Positions 16,119 to 25,982 of a DNA stretch of 39,847 nt are shown here, piece by piece. Position 1 is the first letter of the stretch, and every line of letters starts with the position of its first letter. The DNA comes from Nitrospinota bacterium (GTDB taxonomy: Bacteria > UBA8248). Below the pieces are notes generated by a model that searched no databases, was not told the DNA's origin, and saw only the letters and a list, made by a program, of their open reading frames with translations. The stretch is taken from contig VXPH01000274.1 in assembly GCA_009839615.1 (NCBI GenBank), positions 1-39,847 on the forward strand, read 5' to 3'. A program made the position numbers and the translations under genes.

Positions 16119-16882
16119 GCGGCGATTCTTCCATGCCCCTCACCGGGCACCTGACAGAGTTGCGCAACAGAATACTCTACATCCTGGGCACGATTCTCGT
16201 CGTGTTCGTGGGCGCCTATTATTTCTCGGGCGAACTGCTGACCCTCATGCAGCGCCCCATCGCGGGCCAGAAACTCGTTTTCCTCTCGCCGACGGAAGCG
16301 TTTTTCGCGCACATCAAGGTCTCGTTTTTCGGCGCAGTGTTCATCAGTCTCCCCATCATCCTGTTCCAGATTTGGCGCTTTTGCGCTCCGGGGCTGATGG
16401 ACCGCGAGAAGCGCTACATCGTGCCCTTCGTGTTCTTCTCGACGCTGAGCTTCATCATCGGCGCCCTTTTCTGCTACTTCCTGATTCTGCCTTACGGCCT
16501 CGCCTTTCTGTTGAGCTTCGCCACCGAATCCCTGACGCCGCAGATTTCGATAGGATTTTACATCTCCTTCGCCTTCAAGCTCATCTTTACGTTCGGTCTG
16601 GTGTTCGAGGTGCCGATCGTCACCATTCTGCTCGTGCAAATCGGCGTCATCACGCCCGATTTCCTCTCGAAAAACCGCGGGTACGTCATCGTCGGCGCAT
16701 TCGTCATGTCCGCCCTGCTCACGCCGCCCGACGTGGTGACGCAGGTGTTCCTCGCAGGCCCCGTCATCGTGTTGTTCGAGATCAGCATCATCGTCTCGAA
16801 AATCATCATGAAGCGGAAGAAAAAGCGCCAGGAGGAGCGGGAAAAAGAATGGGAAGACGACGAAGACGATGATTCGGATTAG
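16115..16882 (+). CDS. tatC: Sec-independent protein translocase TatC
   Basis: A 255-aa polytopic inner-membrane protein that recognises twin-arginine signal peptides. It begins with the conserved cytoplasmic HLTELRNRIL motif, shows the periplasmic loop SPTEAFFAHIKVSFFGA and about six hydrophobic segments (helices near 20-40, 70-90, 110-135, 155-180, 195-212 and 214-232), and ends with a charged tail (KRKKKRQEEREKEWEDDEDD). Length is normal for the family. The GTG start overlaps the tatB stop by 4 nt; ATG 16133 (MPLTGHLTEL) is an alternative start. No tatA is seen downstream within the window. Confidence 0.96.
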   Translation: MSGDSSMPLTGHLTELRNRILYILGTILVVFVGAYYFSGELLTLMQRPIAGQKLVFLSPTEAFFAHIKVSFFGAVFISLPIILFQIWRFCAPGLMDREKRYIVPFVFFSTLSFIIGALFCYFLILPYGLAFLLSFATESLTPQISIGFYISFAFKLIFTFGLVFEVPIVTILLVQIGVITPDFLSKNRGYVIVGAFVMSALLTPPDVVTQVFLAGPVIVLFEISIIVSKIIMKRKKKRQEEREKEWEDDEDDDSD

Positions 16883-17060
16883 CGCATCGCGCGCACCCCG
16901 CCCCTGGTGGCGAATCCTGCCCGCATACACGAAGGAAAAGGCCTCTTGAGTTCCTCGGATTCTCGCGGCGACATAGTCCCCGCCGATAGAATCATCTGCG
17001 CTTTGGACGGACCCGCGCCGCCCGAATCCCGCGCGCCATCCGGATAAGCGGCGATTCGCC
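16883..17060 (+). other. Short spacer between tatC and acylphosphatase gene
   Basis: 178 bp without a clear gene. A TTG-initiated 33-codon frame (16946-17047) preceded by a purine-rich AAGGAAAAGG is the only candidate; its composition gives no support and I do not call it. Confidence 0.4.
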
Positions 17061-17342
17061 ATGAAAGAAGAGACGCGGCGGATCCGCCTCATCATCCGTG
17101 GCCGGGTGCAAGGGGTATGGTACCGGGGCAGCGCGCAGGAAATCGCCCGTGAACTCGGCCTCACCGGATGGGTGAGAAACCTAAGCGACGGGAGCGTGGA
17201 ACTGGTCGCCGAGGGCGAGCGTCCCGCACTCCATGCCCTCAAGGCCTGGTGCCGGGAGGGGCCGCCGCTGGCGAGAGTCCATGACGTCCTGGAGGAGCAA
17301 TTGACGCCTTGCGGGGAACCGGCCGCCTTCGAGGTGCGCTGA
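17061..17342 (+). CDS. acyP: Acylphosphatase
   Basis: A 93-aa ferredoxin-like-fold enzyme that hydrolyses the carboxyl-phosphate bond of acylphosphates such as acetyl phosphate. The diagnostic motif GRVQGVWYR (14-22) supplies the phosphate cradle and catalytic Arg22; the catalytic Asn is Asn40 in [12 protein letters not shown]. The length is that of the family. It lies 178 bp after tatC and its stop is only 4 bp from the stop of the convergent ccdA gene, leaving no room for a separate terminator. Confidence 0.95.
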   Translation: MKEETRRIRLIIRGRVQGVWYRGSAQEIARELGLTGWVRNLSDGSVELVAEGERPALHALKAWCREGPPLARVHDVLEEQLTPCGEPAAFEVR

Positions 17343-17346
17343 AGCC

Positions 17347-18246
17347 CTAGATGCCTGCGAATCCGGTCCAGAAGATGAGGTAGGAGGAAATGGCGTTCAG
17401 GTAGTTCGAGATCAGCAGAACGCCCACGAGCAGAAGCATGGCGCTGCTCGCGATTTCGACTCCGCGGAAATAGCTCCGGAACGACTGGTAGAACCGGAAG
17501 AAAAAGCCCACGCACAGTCCGCTCAGGAGAAACGGAATGCCCAGGCCGGCGGAATAGCTCGCCAGCAGAACGACGCCCTGGCCCGCCGTTTGATGCGTTC
17601 CGGCGAACAGAAGAATGCTTCCCAGAATCGGGCCGACGCAGGGCGTCCAGCCTGCGGCGAAGGTGATGCCGACCATCATGCTGCCGAGCCAGCCTGCGGG
17701 CTTGCTCTTCAGCATGATGCGGTTCTCCGAGGAGAGCACGGGCGCGAAAACGGCCACGAACACGTAAAGAGCGGCGGCCGTGAGCACCCCGCCCAGCGTG
17801 GGGTAGCCCATTTGCAGACCTACCAGCCCCGCCAGGAAAACCAGGGCGGCGAACGCGCCGCTCACGCCAACCGGTTTTTCGGAGAAAAACCCCTGAATCC
17901 TGAAATCAAAGGCCCTGTCGCCGACGTAGAGGCCGAACATGGTGATCAGGATGCCGCCCAGCAGCCTGATGTGATCCTGATACTGAAAGAGTATGTTGCC
18001 CACAAAAGACACGCTGGCGCCCAGCAGGACGAAGACGATGGAAAACCCCGCCACGAAGAACAGGGAATTCACCAGAATGACGCTACGAACGCGGGCGGCC
18101 TCGCCGCTCTCTCTGATTTCCTCATAGGACAAGCCGGTAAGATAGGAAAGGTAGCTGGGAACCAGCGGGAGGATGCACGGGGAGGCGAAACTGAGCACCC
18201 CCGCCGCAAAAGCCAGGCTCAAGGACACATTTTCCGGGGCCATCAT
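17347..18246 (-). CDS. ccdA: CcdA/DsbD-type cytochrome c biogenesis membrane protein with a long central insertion
   Basis: A 299-aa polytopic inner-membrane protein that carries reducing equivalents from cytoplasmic thioredoxin across the membrane for cytochrome c maturation or periplasmic disulfide reduction. The redox Cys pair is Cys24 (ASPCILPLVPSYLSYLTG, start of half 1) and Cys203 (AAGWTPCVGPILGS, start of half 2). Typical CcdA is ~235-245 aa; here about 50-55 residues (~125-178) with two extra hydrophobic stretches (AFAALVFLAGLVG and LTAAALYVFVAVFAPV) are inserted between the third helix and the second half. Two consecutive ATG codons; AGGGGGAC lies just before the first. It follows purA by 125 bp on the same strand. 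Confidence 0.9.
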   Translation of the reverse strand: MMAPENVSLSLAFAAGVLSFASPCILPLVPSYLSYLTGLSYEEIRESGEAARVRSVILVNSLFFVAGFSIVFVLLGASVSFVGNILFQYQDHIRLLGGILITMFGLYVGDRAFDFRIQGFFSEKPVGVSGAFAALVFLAGLVGLQMGYPTLGGVLTAAALYVFVAVFAPVLSSENRIMLKSKPAGWLGSMMVGITFAAGWTPCVGPILGSILLFAGTHQTAGQGVVLLASYSAGLGIPFLLSGLCVGFFFRFYQSFRSYFRGVEIASSAMLLLVGVLLISNYLNAISSYLIFWTGFAGI

Positions 18247-18371
18247 GTCCCCCTATAAAATCGCCGGCGGCCATGCGTGCGATTCGGTCGGTTATGCCGA
18301 ATCCCAACGAATCATTCTATCACAGGAAAACAGAGCCCGGACCAAAGTCGTCGAACGCAAGAAAATACGAA

Positions 18372-20976
<2,605 letters not shown>

Positions 20977-20980
<4 letters not shown>

Positions 20981-22581
20981 GAAAAGCCCAACCTGACGAG
21001 GCAGGCGTCATAGACGTGGGGAATGGCGCGAACGCCTTCCATAACGGGTTCGGGCACCGGATCGTCGAGTATCAGGACGGCAACAGCCATATCATGCTGC
21101 CACACTCTCCCCAACTGCATGCCGGCGATGTTGATGTTGTGGTTTCCGAGCAGGGTGCCGATCTTGCCGATCATGCCGGGCCGGTCTTCGTTCCGGAATA
21201 TGAGGAGATAGCCGCGGAGCGCCACATCCACCGAATAGTCGTCGATGCGAACGATTCTGGGATCGTTCTTGCGGAGAAACGTCCCCGCCACGGAGCGCTC
21301 GCCCGAGTCGGTCTTCACGCGAAGTTCAATTAAATCCGTATAGAGCAGATTCTCCGTTTGAGTCGTCGTCCTCACCTCGATGCCGCGCTCTTTCGCGAGC
21401 AGGAGGCCGTTCACCATGTTCACGCGGACGCTCGAGAGGAACCGGCCCAGCATCCCCTTGATGGCCGAAGCCGCCAGCGCCCTCATGGGCATGTCGATGG
21501 AGCCGCCGTAGACCACTTCGAGGGTCTGCAGTCCCCCGCCCGCGAGCTGGGCCAGAAAATCACCCAGGCGATCGGCCAGATCCAGGTGGGGGCCGATTTG
21601 CTCGAGCATCTCGGGACTTAAGGAAGGCAGGTTCACGGCGTGCCCCACCACGCCGTCGGTCAAATACGCCACGACCTGTTTCGCCACGCTGACCGCCACG
21701 TTCTCCTGCGCTTCCGCCGTCGAAGCGCCCAGATGCGGCGTGCAGACGACATCGTCGCGCCCGATGAGCAGGTCGTTCGGGTCGGGAGGCTCTTGTTGGT
21801 ATACGTCCACCGCCACGCCCCCGACCTTGCCGCTGTCGAGCGCCTCGGCCAGCGCCATCTCGTCTATCAGCCCCCCGCGCGCGCAGTTGATGAGGCGAAC
21901 GCCGTCGCGCATCCGGGCGATTTCCGCAGCGCCGATCAGGTTTCCCGTTTCGGTGTTCTTCGGCACGTGCAGGGTGATGTAGTCGGACTTGGCCAAGAGT
22001 TCCTCGAAATCCACCGGATTCACACCGCGCTGTGAGAGCACTTCGGCGGAGATATAGGGATCGTAGGCGAGGACGTTCATACCCAGGTTTCGGGCGAACG
22101 TCGCCGTCTGCGAACCCACGCGCCCCATCCCCACGACGCCCAGGGTCTTGGAGGAAAGCTCGCTGCCCACGAAGCGGCTCCGCTCCCATTTCCCCCCCTT
22201 CAGGGAGGAGACGGCCGAGGGAATCTTGCGCGCCAGCGAGAACATCATGGCGATGGTGTGCTCCGCCGTGGTGATGACGTTGCCGTCGGGCGCGTTCACC
22301 ACCAGGATGCCGCGCATGCTGGCGGCCTCGAGGTCCACGTTGTCCACCCCTATCCCTGCGCGCGCCACCATCTTGAGCATCTCGCCCGCGCCCAGAAGCT
22401 CCTCATCCACCCGCGTGCCGCTTCGGACGATGAGCGCGTCCGCAGTTGTTACGGCTTCGAGTATTTCCTCTCGTGAGGAGGAGGTGTGGTCGAAAACTTC
22501 AAAGCCTTCCTGGTCCTCGAGTATCTCATGCGCTCTTGGAGCGAGCGGCTCGGCAATCAGAACGCGAAACGTCTGGCTCAT
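20977..22581 (-). CDS. serA: D-3-phosphoglycerate dehydrogenase, long form with ACT domain
   Basis: Oxidises 3-phosphoglycerate to 3-phosphohydroxypyruvate with NAD+, the first step of phosphorylated serine synthesis. The Rossmann motif is GVVGMGRVGSQTA, the signature CARGGLID and the catalytic region PHLGASTAEAQ are present. After ~residue 320 come the intervening ASB domain and a C-terminal ACT domain (RDGY-like segment LLIFRNEDRPGMIGKIG), which usually binds serine for feedback inhibition. At 534 aa it is the long form. ATGA overlaps at both ends tie it to the upstream aminotransferase and downstream hisZ. Confidence 0.97.
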
Positions 22582-23717
22582 CCGTCGAATACCTCCTGCG
22601 CCGCCGCGAGGCCGCGGCCCTTCTCCAGTGAAAAGCCCAGATCGGCGAGTGTCGATTCCAGCGCGCCAATAGTGGTCAGCACGTCGGAGGAATCCACGTA
22701 TCCCAGGTGCCCGATCCGGAAAATCCTGCCGCTCAAGACATCCTGGCCCCCGGCGATGGTCACTCCATGCGCATCCTGCATTTGCAAGGGAATCGCCTTC
22801 CCGTCAACTCCCTGAGGCACGCAGACGGCGGTGAGGGACTCGCTCTTCAAGTCGCGGGGGAATATCTCGAGGCCCATCGCCTCGACAGCCGCCCCCGTCG
22901 CCCGCGCCAGCAGCGCATGGCGCGCGAATACGTTCTCGAGCCCCTCCTCGCGCATCATGTCGAGTGCGACCGCCAGGCCCGCCAGGAGGGAAATCGCCGG
23001 CGTCCAGGCGGTGGTGTTCTTCATCTGGCTTTTTCGTTCAATCTCGAGGTCGAAGTAATACCTCGGCGAGGTCGAATCCGACGCGGCGCGCCAGGCCCGC
23101 TCGCTCAGCCAGACGAAGGCCAGCCCCGGCGGGAGCATGAGCGCCTTCTGGCTCCCCGTGATCACGGCGTCCAGGTCCCATTCATCGGTTTTGAGATCGT
23201 ACACGCCCAGGGCGGTGATGGCGTCCACCACCACGAGCGTCCCGGGCGATCGCTCGCGCACGAGGCGCGCGACGGCCTGCGTGTCGTGCTTGGCGCCGGT
23301 GGAGGTCTCGCTCGCCTGCATCAGCAGGGCCTTGTGTCCTCCCCGCTTAAGGCGCGCCTCCAGAACATTCAAATCGACCGAACGGCCCCATTCCACCTCC
23401 AGGACGTCCGCCTCGATCCCGTATGCCGCGCAAAGCTCCGTCCAGCGCTCGCCGAACTTGCCCCCCTCGATAACGAGCGCGGAATCGCCCGGAGAGAGCA
23501 GGTTCGCCGCCGCCGCCTCCATGCCGCCCGTGCCCGAAGCGGCGAGGGTGATGACGTCGCCGCTCGTCTGGAAGAGCCACTCCAGGCCGCGCCGCGCTCC
23601 CTCGAAGTGCGCCTCGAACTCTCGCGTGCGGTGGTGGATCAGGGGCCGCGCCATGGCTTCGAGCACCCGGTGGGGAACCGGCGTGGGACCGGGGGCCATG
23701 AGGTGGTGCTTGTTCAT
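22578..23717 (-). CDS. Class V PLP-dependent aminotransferase (serine-pyruvate/phosphoserine type)
   Basis: A 379-aa fold-type I aminotransferase of the alanine/serine-glyoxylate group. PLP-contacting features are SGTGGMEAA, the Asp in VVVDAITALG (Asp165) and the Schiff-base lysine in GSQKALMLPPG (Lys191). Directly upstream of serA with an ATGA overlap, it most likely replaces SerC and makes phosphoserine from phosphohydroxypyruvate and glutamate; this is inference from context, and serine-glyoxylate transamination is the alternative. I start at ATG 23717 (MNKHHLMAPGPTPVP, the family N-terminus) preceded by GAGGAAAGAG, not at the 499-aa ORF start. A promoter-like TTGAGG-17-TATATC is 60-90 bp upstream. 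Confidence 0.92.
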   Translation of the reverse strand: MNKHHLMAPGPTPVPHRVLEAMARPLIHHRTREFEAHFEGARRGLEWLFQTSGDVITLAASGTGGMEAAAANLLSPGDSALVIEGGKFGERWTELCAAYGIEADVLEVEWGRSVDLNVLEARLKRGGHKALLMQASETSTGAKHDTQAVARLVRERSPGTLVVVDAITALGVYDLKTDEWDLDAVITGSQKALMLPPGLAFVWLSERAWRAASDSTSPRYYFDLEIERKSQMKNTTAWTPAISLLAGLAVALDMMREEGLENVFARHALLARATGAAVEAMGLEIFPRDLKSESLTAVCVPQGVDGKAIPLQMQDAHGVTIAGGQDVLSGRIFRIGHLGYVDSSDVLTTIGALESTLADLGFSLEKGRGLAAAQEVFDG

Positions 23718-23775
23718 TTCTACTCTTTCCTCGATGTCTGTCGTTGCGGACGATCGCGCGACTATACGCCTCAAG

Positions 23776-23804
23776 GATATACCACTACACGGAAAACCCC
23801 TCAA
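23776..23804 (-). promoter_or_regulatory. Predicted sigma70-type promoter of the ser-his-pur operon
   Basis: Minus-strand TTGAGG, 17-nt spacer, TATATC. It would start transcription about 50 nt upstream of the aminotransferase ATG. No other gene lies upstream on this strand for 350 bp, so a promoter is needed here. Confidence 0.5.
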
Positions 23805-23958
23805 GCGGATATCGTCCGAAAAGCGGGCCGATGCGTGAAGAAACGATCGCAAAAGCCGGATTTCACGCCCCTTTTCGCGAGTAATTTCAGGGGTGTTCGT
23901 GAACGTCATTGCTAAATGATACGGTCGCCCCGCGCGCGCCCCTATGGGGAAAATCGTT

Positions 23959-24052
23959 GTAGGGGCAGGCCCCTGTGCCTGCCCGGCCCTGAGTCTGTCC
24001 CATGAGAGACAACCACGAGGGACAGGACAACCCGGAAAGGTTGTCCTGCTAC
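23959..24052. repeat. REPIN-like paired palindrome, copy B
   Basis: GTAG foot at 23959, then hairpin GGGCAGGC-CCCTGT-GCCTGCCC (23963-23984), a ~39-nt spacer, then hairpin AGGACAACC-CGGAAA-GGTTGTCCT (24024-24047) and the complementary CTAC foot at 24049-24052; one more flanking base pair gives TTGTAG...CTACAA. Two inverted hairpins bounded by GTAG/CTAC are the layout of REPINs, which are moved by REP-associated tyrosine transposases. Intergenic, between the porin terminator and the aminotransferase promoter. Confidence 0.75.
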
Positions 24053-24077
24053 AAAGCCGCCGCGCATATATCCACAC

Positions 24078-24108
24078 ACAAAAAAACCGGGGGGCCGAAG
24101 CCCCCCGG
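24078..24108 (-). terminator. Rho-independent terminator of the porin-like gene
   Basis: On the minus strand a perfect 9-bp stem CCGGGGGGC/GCCCCCCGG with a TTCG tetraloop is followed by a run of seven T. It lies 45 bp after the stop codon of the porin-like gene. A textbook intrinsic terminator. Confidence 0.92.
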
Positions 24109-24153
24109 TCGTCGTCGCGTCGTCAAGAGAGGACGCGATCGTCCTTCAAACGG

Positions 24154-25371
24154 CTAGAAGATGTGGCGCAGCGTCCAGCCTGCCGCCCAGCCGTCGTCCG
24201 CTTCCGGGTCACCCATCACTCTGCCGTAGTCGCCGCGCACGATAACGGCGCCCACCGCGCGAAGCTCGAGGTTCGAGTGGATCTTCCACTTGAAGCCGGC
24301 GTTGATCTCGGTCCCGAACTCTTTATCGTCCACCGTGTCCGCTGCGAGGGAAGGCTCTGCGGCATTGTAAAGGGACACGCCGCCGCCTACCGTGAAGGTC
24401 TTGCTGACCTTGAACTCAGCCAGCCCCTCGATCACGGTCGCACCGTTCAAGGCGCCCAGGTGTACGCTTCTGATGTCGTTGCCCAGAGTCGTCCAGCGAC
24501 GCGAAGTCATGATGTGGCCGCCGATGAACCAACCGGAACCGCCTTCCTGAGGCGTCCTGAAGCGACCGTCTTCACCGGCAGTGGAGCCGTCATTGCCGGA
24601 GAGCATGGTGAGGTTGCCCATGAGCTTCAGCTTGCCCATGCTGGCGGAAGTCCGAACCAGAACCGCCCAACCCGAGAGTTCATCGCCGGATGAGAGATCA
24701 CCTTCCTGGAACACGGCCGAGGCGTTCACGCCGAACATGCCTACCTTGGTCTTGGCGTGGAGGCCGAGGAAGCTGTAGTCATAGCCGCCGGCAGCACTAT
24801 CCCTGGAGTTGGCTACCCACGGAGAGAGCGTGAGAGTCGGGGATACCTTGATGCCCACGCCGAGGTAGTAATCCGTCCGGTCGTCGTTATCGGGGCCAGA
24901 GTCTTCTCTCGCGCTGGTCATGAACGCGCTGAGCGAGACGTTCTTGCTGAGCTTGCCGTAGACAGCAATGCCCGGCTCACGATGCCGGCCGCCGCTGTCG
25001 TAGATTTCCTTGTCCGGCGAGAAGTAGTCCGTCCGGCCCATGCGTACGCGAAGCGCGCTGCCCGGAACCGCAAAGTCGATCACCCAGCGGTTGACGCCTA
25101 CCGTCTGCCTGCCTGGGCCGATTGCGAAGCCGCCGTTCGCGCTTACGAACTCGGGCTCCCACACGGACGTGACGGCGCCGGCCTTCACCGTGAAGCGCGG
25201 GCGAATGAGCGCGTCCAGGTATCTGTCTTTAGCTCCGTCATCTCCATTGACGGCTTCGCTGGAGCCGCGCACCCGGTAGAAGCCGGTCAGCTTGAAGTCG
25301 GCCGCGTACGAGGGCGCGGTAAACGCCACGACGAGCGCCATCGCAAACAGAGTTAATAGAATTTTCCGCAT
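24154..25371 (-). CDS. Outer-membrane beta-barrel (porin-like) protein
   Basis: A 405-aa exported protein. Residues 1-23 are a Sec signal peptide (basic MRK, hydrophobic core, cleavage after SYA), and the mature part consists of alternating-hydrophobicity strands with aromatic girdle residues, ending in ...LRHIF, a C-terminal Phe as recognised by the BAM complex. Asp/Gly-rich turns such as GDDGAKDRYLDA resemble periplasmic or surface loops. It is probably a general or substrate-selective porin; no specific family is recognised. I prefer ATG 25371 to 25377 because GAGGAG is then 8 nt upstream. It has a strong own promoter ~275 nt upstream, a long leader, and a strong terminator, so it is monocistronic and probably highly expressed. 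Confidence 0.82.
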   Translation of the reverse strand: MRKILLTLFAMALVVAFTAPSYAADFKLTGFYRVRGSSEAVNGDDGAKDRYLDALIRPRFTVKAGAVTSVWEPEFVSANGGFAIGPGRQTVGVNRWVIDFAVPGSALRVRMGRTDYFSPDKEIYDSGGRHREPGIAVYGKLSKNVSLSAFMTSAREDSGPDNDDRTDYYLGVGIKVSPTLTLSPWVANSRDSAAGGYDYSFLGLHAKTKVGMFGVNASAVFQEGDLSSGDELSGWAVLVRTSASMGKLKLMGNLTMLSGNDGSTAGEDGRFRTPQEGGSGWFIGGHIMTSRRWTTLGNDIRSVHLGALNGATVIEGLAEFKVSKTFTVGGGVSLYNAAEPSLAADTVDDKEFGTEINAGFKWKIHSNLELRAVGAVIVRGDYGRVMGDPEADDGWAAGWTLRHIF

Positions 25372-25615
25372 GTGCATTTCTCCTCATTGAGGTTTCACAA
25401 AAAAATGTTGCCGTCTTCCTTCGTGTTCAATGTCTGGTTTAATGAGTGTTCCTGCATCTGTGCTTCGTCGTCTGCAACAGGGCTCCTCGCTCTCGCATCA
25501 CCCCCTCTCTTCCATGCCGCCCTGTACGTCGACAAACTCCTATCGAGCGAACCTAATATATGCCGCTTATGTGGATTCTTCCCCATCACAGAAAATAGTC
25601 ATTCCATTCCCCATT
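25372..25615 (-). other. Long AT-rich leader of the porin-like mRNA
   Basis: About 245 nt between the predicted start of transcription and the porin ATG, clearly lower in GC than the flanking genes. It contains a 64-codon frame (25395-25589) with no Shine-Dalgarno that I do not call. Long 5' leaders are common targets of small RNAs on porin messages, but no specific site can be shown here. Confidence 0.45.
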
Positions 25616-25621
25616 TCCCAA

Positions 25622-25650
25622 AGAATAGAAAAGATGATCCTCTTTGTCAA
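25622..25650 (-). promoter_or_regulatory. Strong sigma70-type promoter of the porin-like gene
   Basis: Minus-strand consensus TTGACA, 17-nt spacer, TATTCT. Full -35 consensus with ideal spacing in an AT-rich intergenic region makes this the best promoter match in the window after that of thiC. Confidence 0.65.
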
Positions 25651-25982
25651 CAAACAATCCCAAGGGAGCTCCAAAAAATCATTTCTTCATAATTCGAATT
25701 TTTCCTCATCTCCCGAAATGGAATGAAAGGTTTAACAATCCTAAAATCAATCCTTTACAAAAAATTGCGTGTCAGAAAAAACGACCGTGAAATTCACCGT
25801 CTTCCCCTGATCGTTGCAGCCTGAGAAAAAATTTTTCATTCCCCGGGCGAAAAGGCGTCCAAAATAGGCCTTCCATATCCTGAAAAATCCACCCATATTC
25901 GTTCATCCGACATACGATTCGGACAGTCTCTTGATCCCGGCCGGCCGGGGTATTCATCGGGCGGTTGATGCCGCCGGAAAAA
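25651..25982. other. AT-rich intergenic stretch without a supported gene
   Basis: About 330 bp of low GC between the FG-GAP gene and the porin promoter. It contains several A/T runs and a 61-codon minus-strand frame (25772-25957) that lacks a Shine-Dalgarno and has low third-position GC. No convincing terminator hairpin with T-run is seen for the FG-GAP gene. Confidence 0.4.

Noticed and set aside
16946-17047. 33-codon TTG-start ORF between tatC and acyP
   Set aside because: A purine-rich stretch lies upstream, but length and composition give too little evidence for a gene.
15854-17515. 553-aa minus-strand ORF across tatB, tatC and acyP
   Set aside because: Antisense to three well-supported genes; low-complexity, Ser- and His-rich, no family.
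25395-25589. 64-aa ORF in the porin leader
   Set aside because: No ribosome site, no family; more simply explained as untranslated leader.
25770-25800. Possible terminator GGTGAATTTCACGG followed by T-run after the FG-GAP gene
   Set aside because: The symmetric arms leave a 1-nt loop and the outer bases do not pair, so no stable hairpin forms.
25772-25957. 61-aa minus-strand ORF in the AT-rich spacer
   Set aside because: Its sequence looks protein-like (NEYGWIFQDMEGLFW), but there is no Shine-Dalgarno, codon third positions are AT-rich unlike neighbours, and I know no family. Could be rechecked by homology search.
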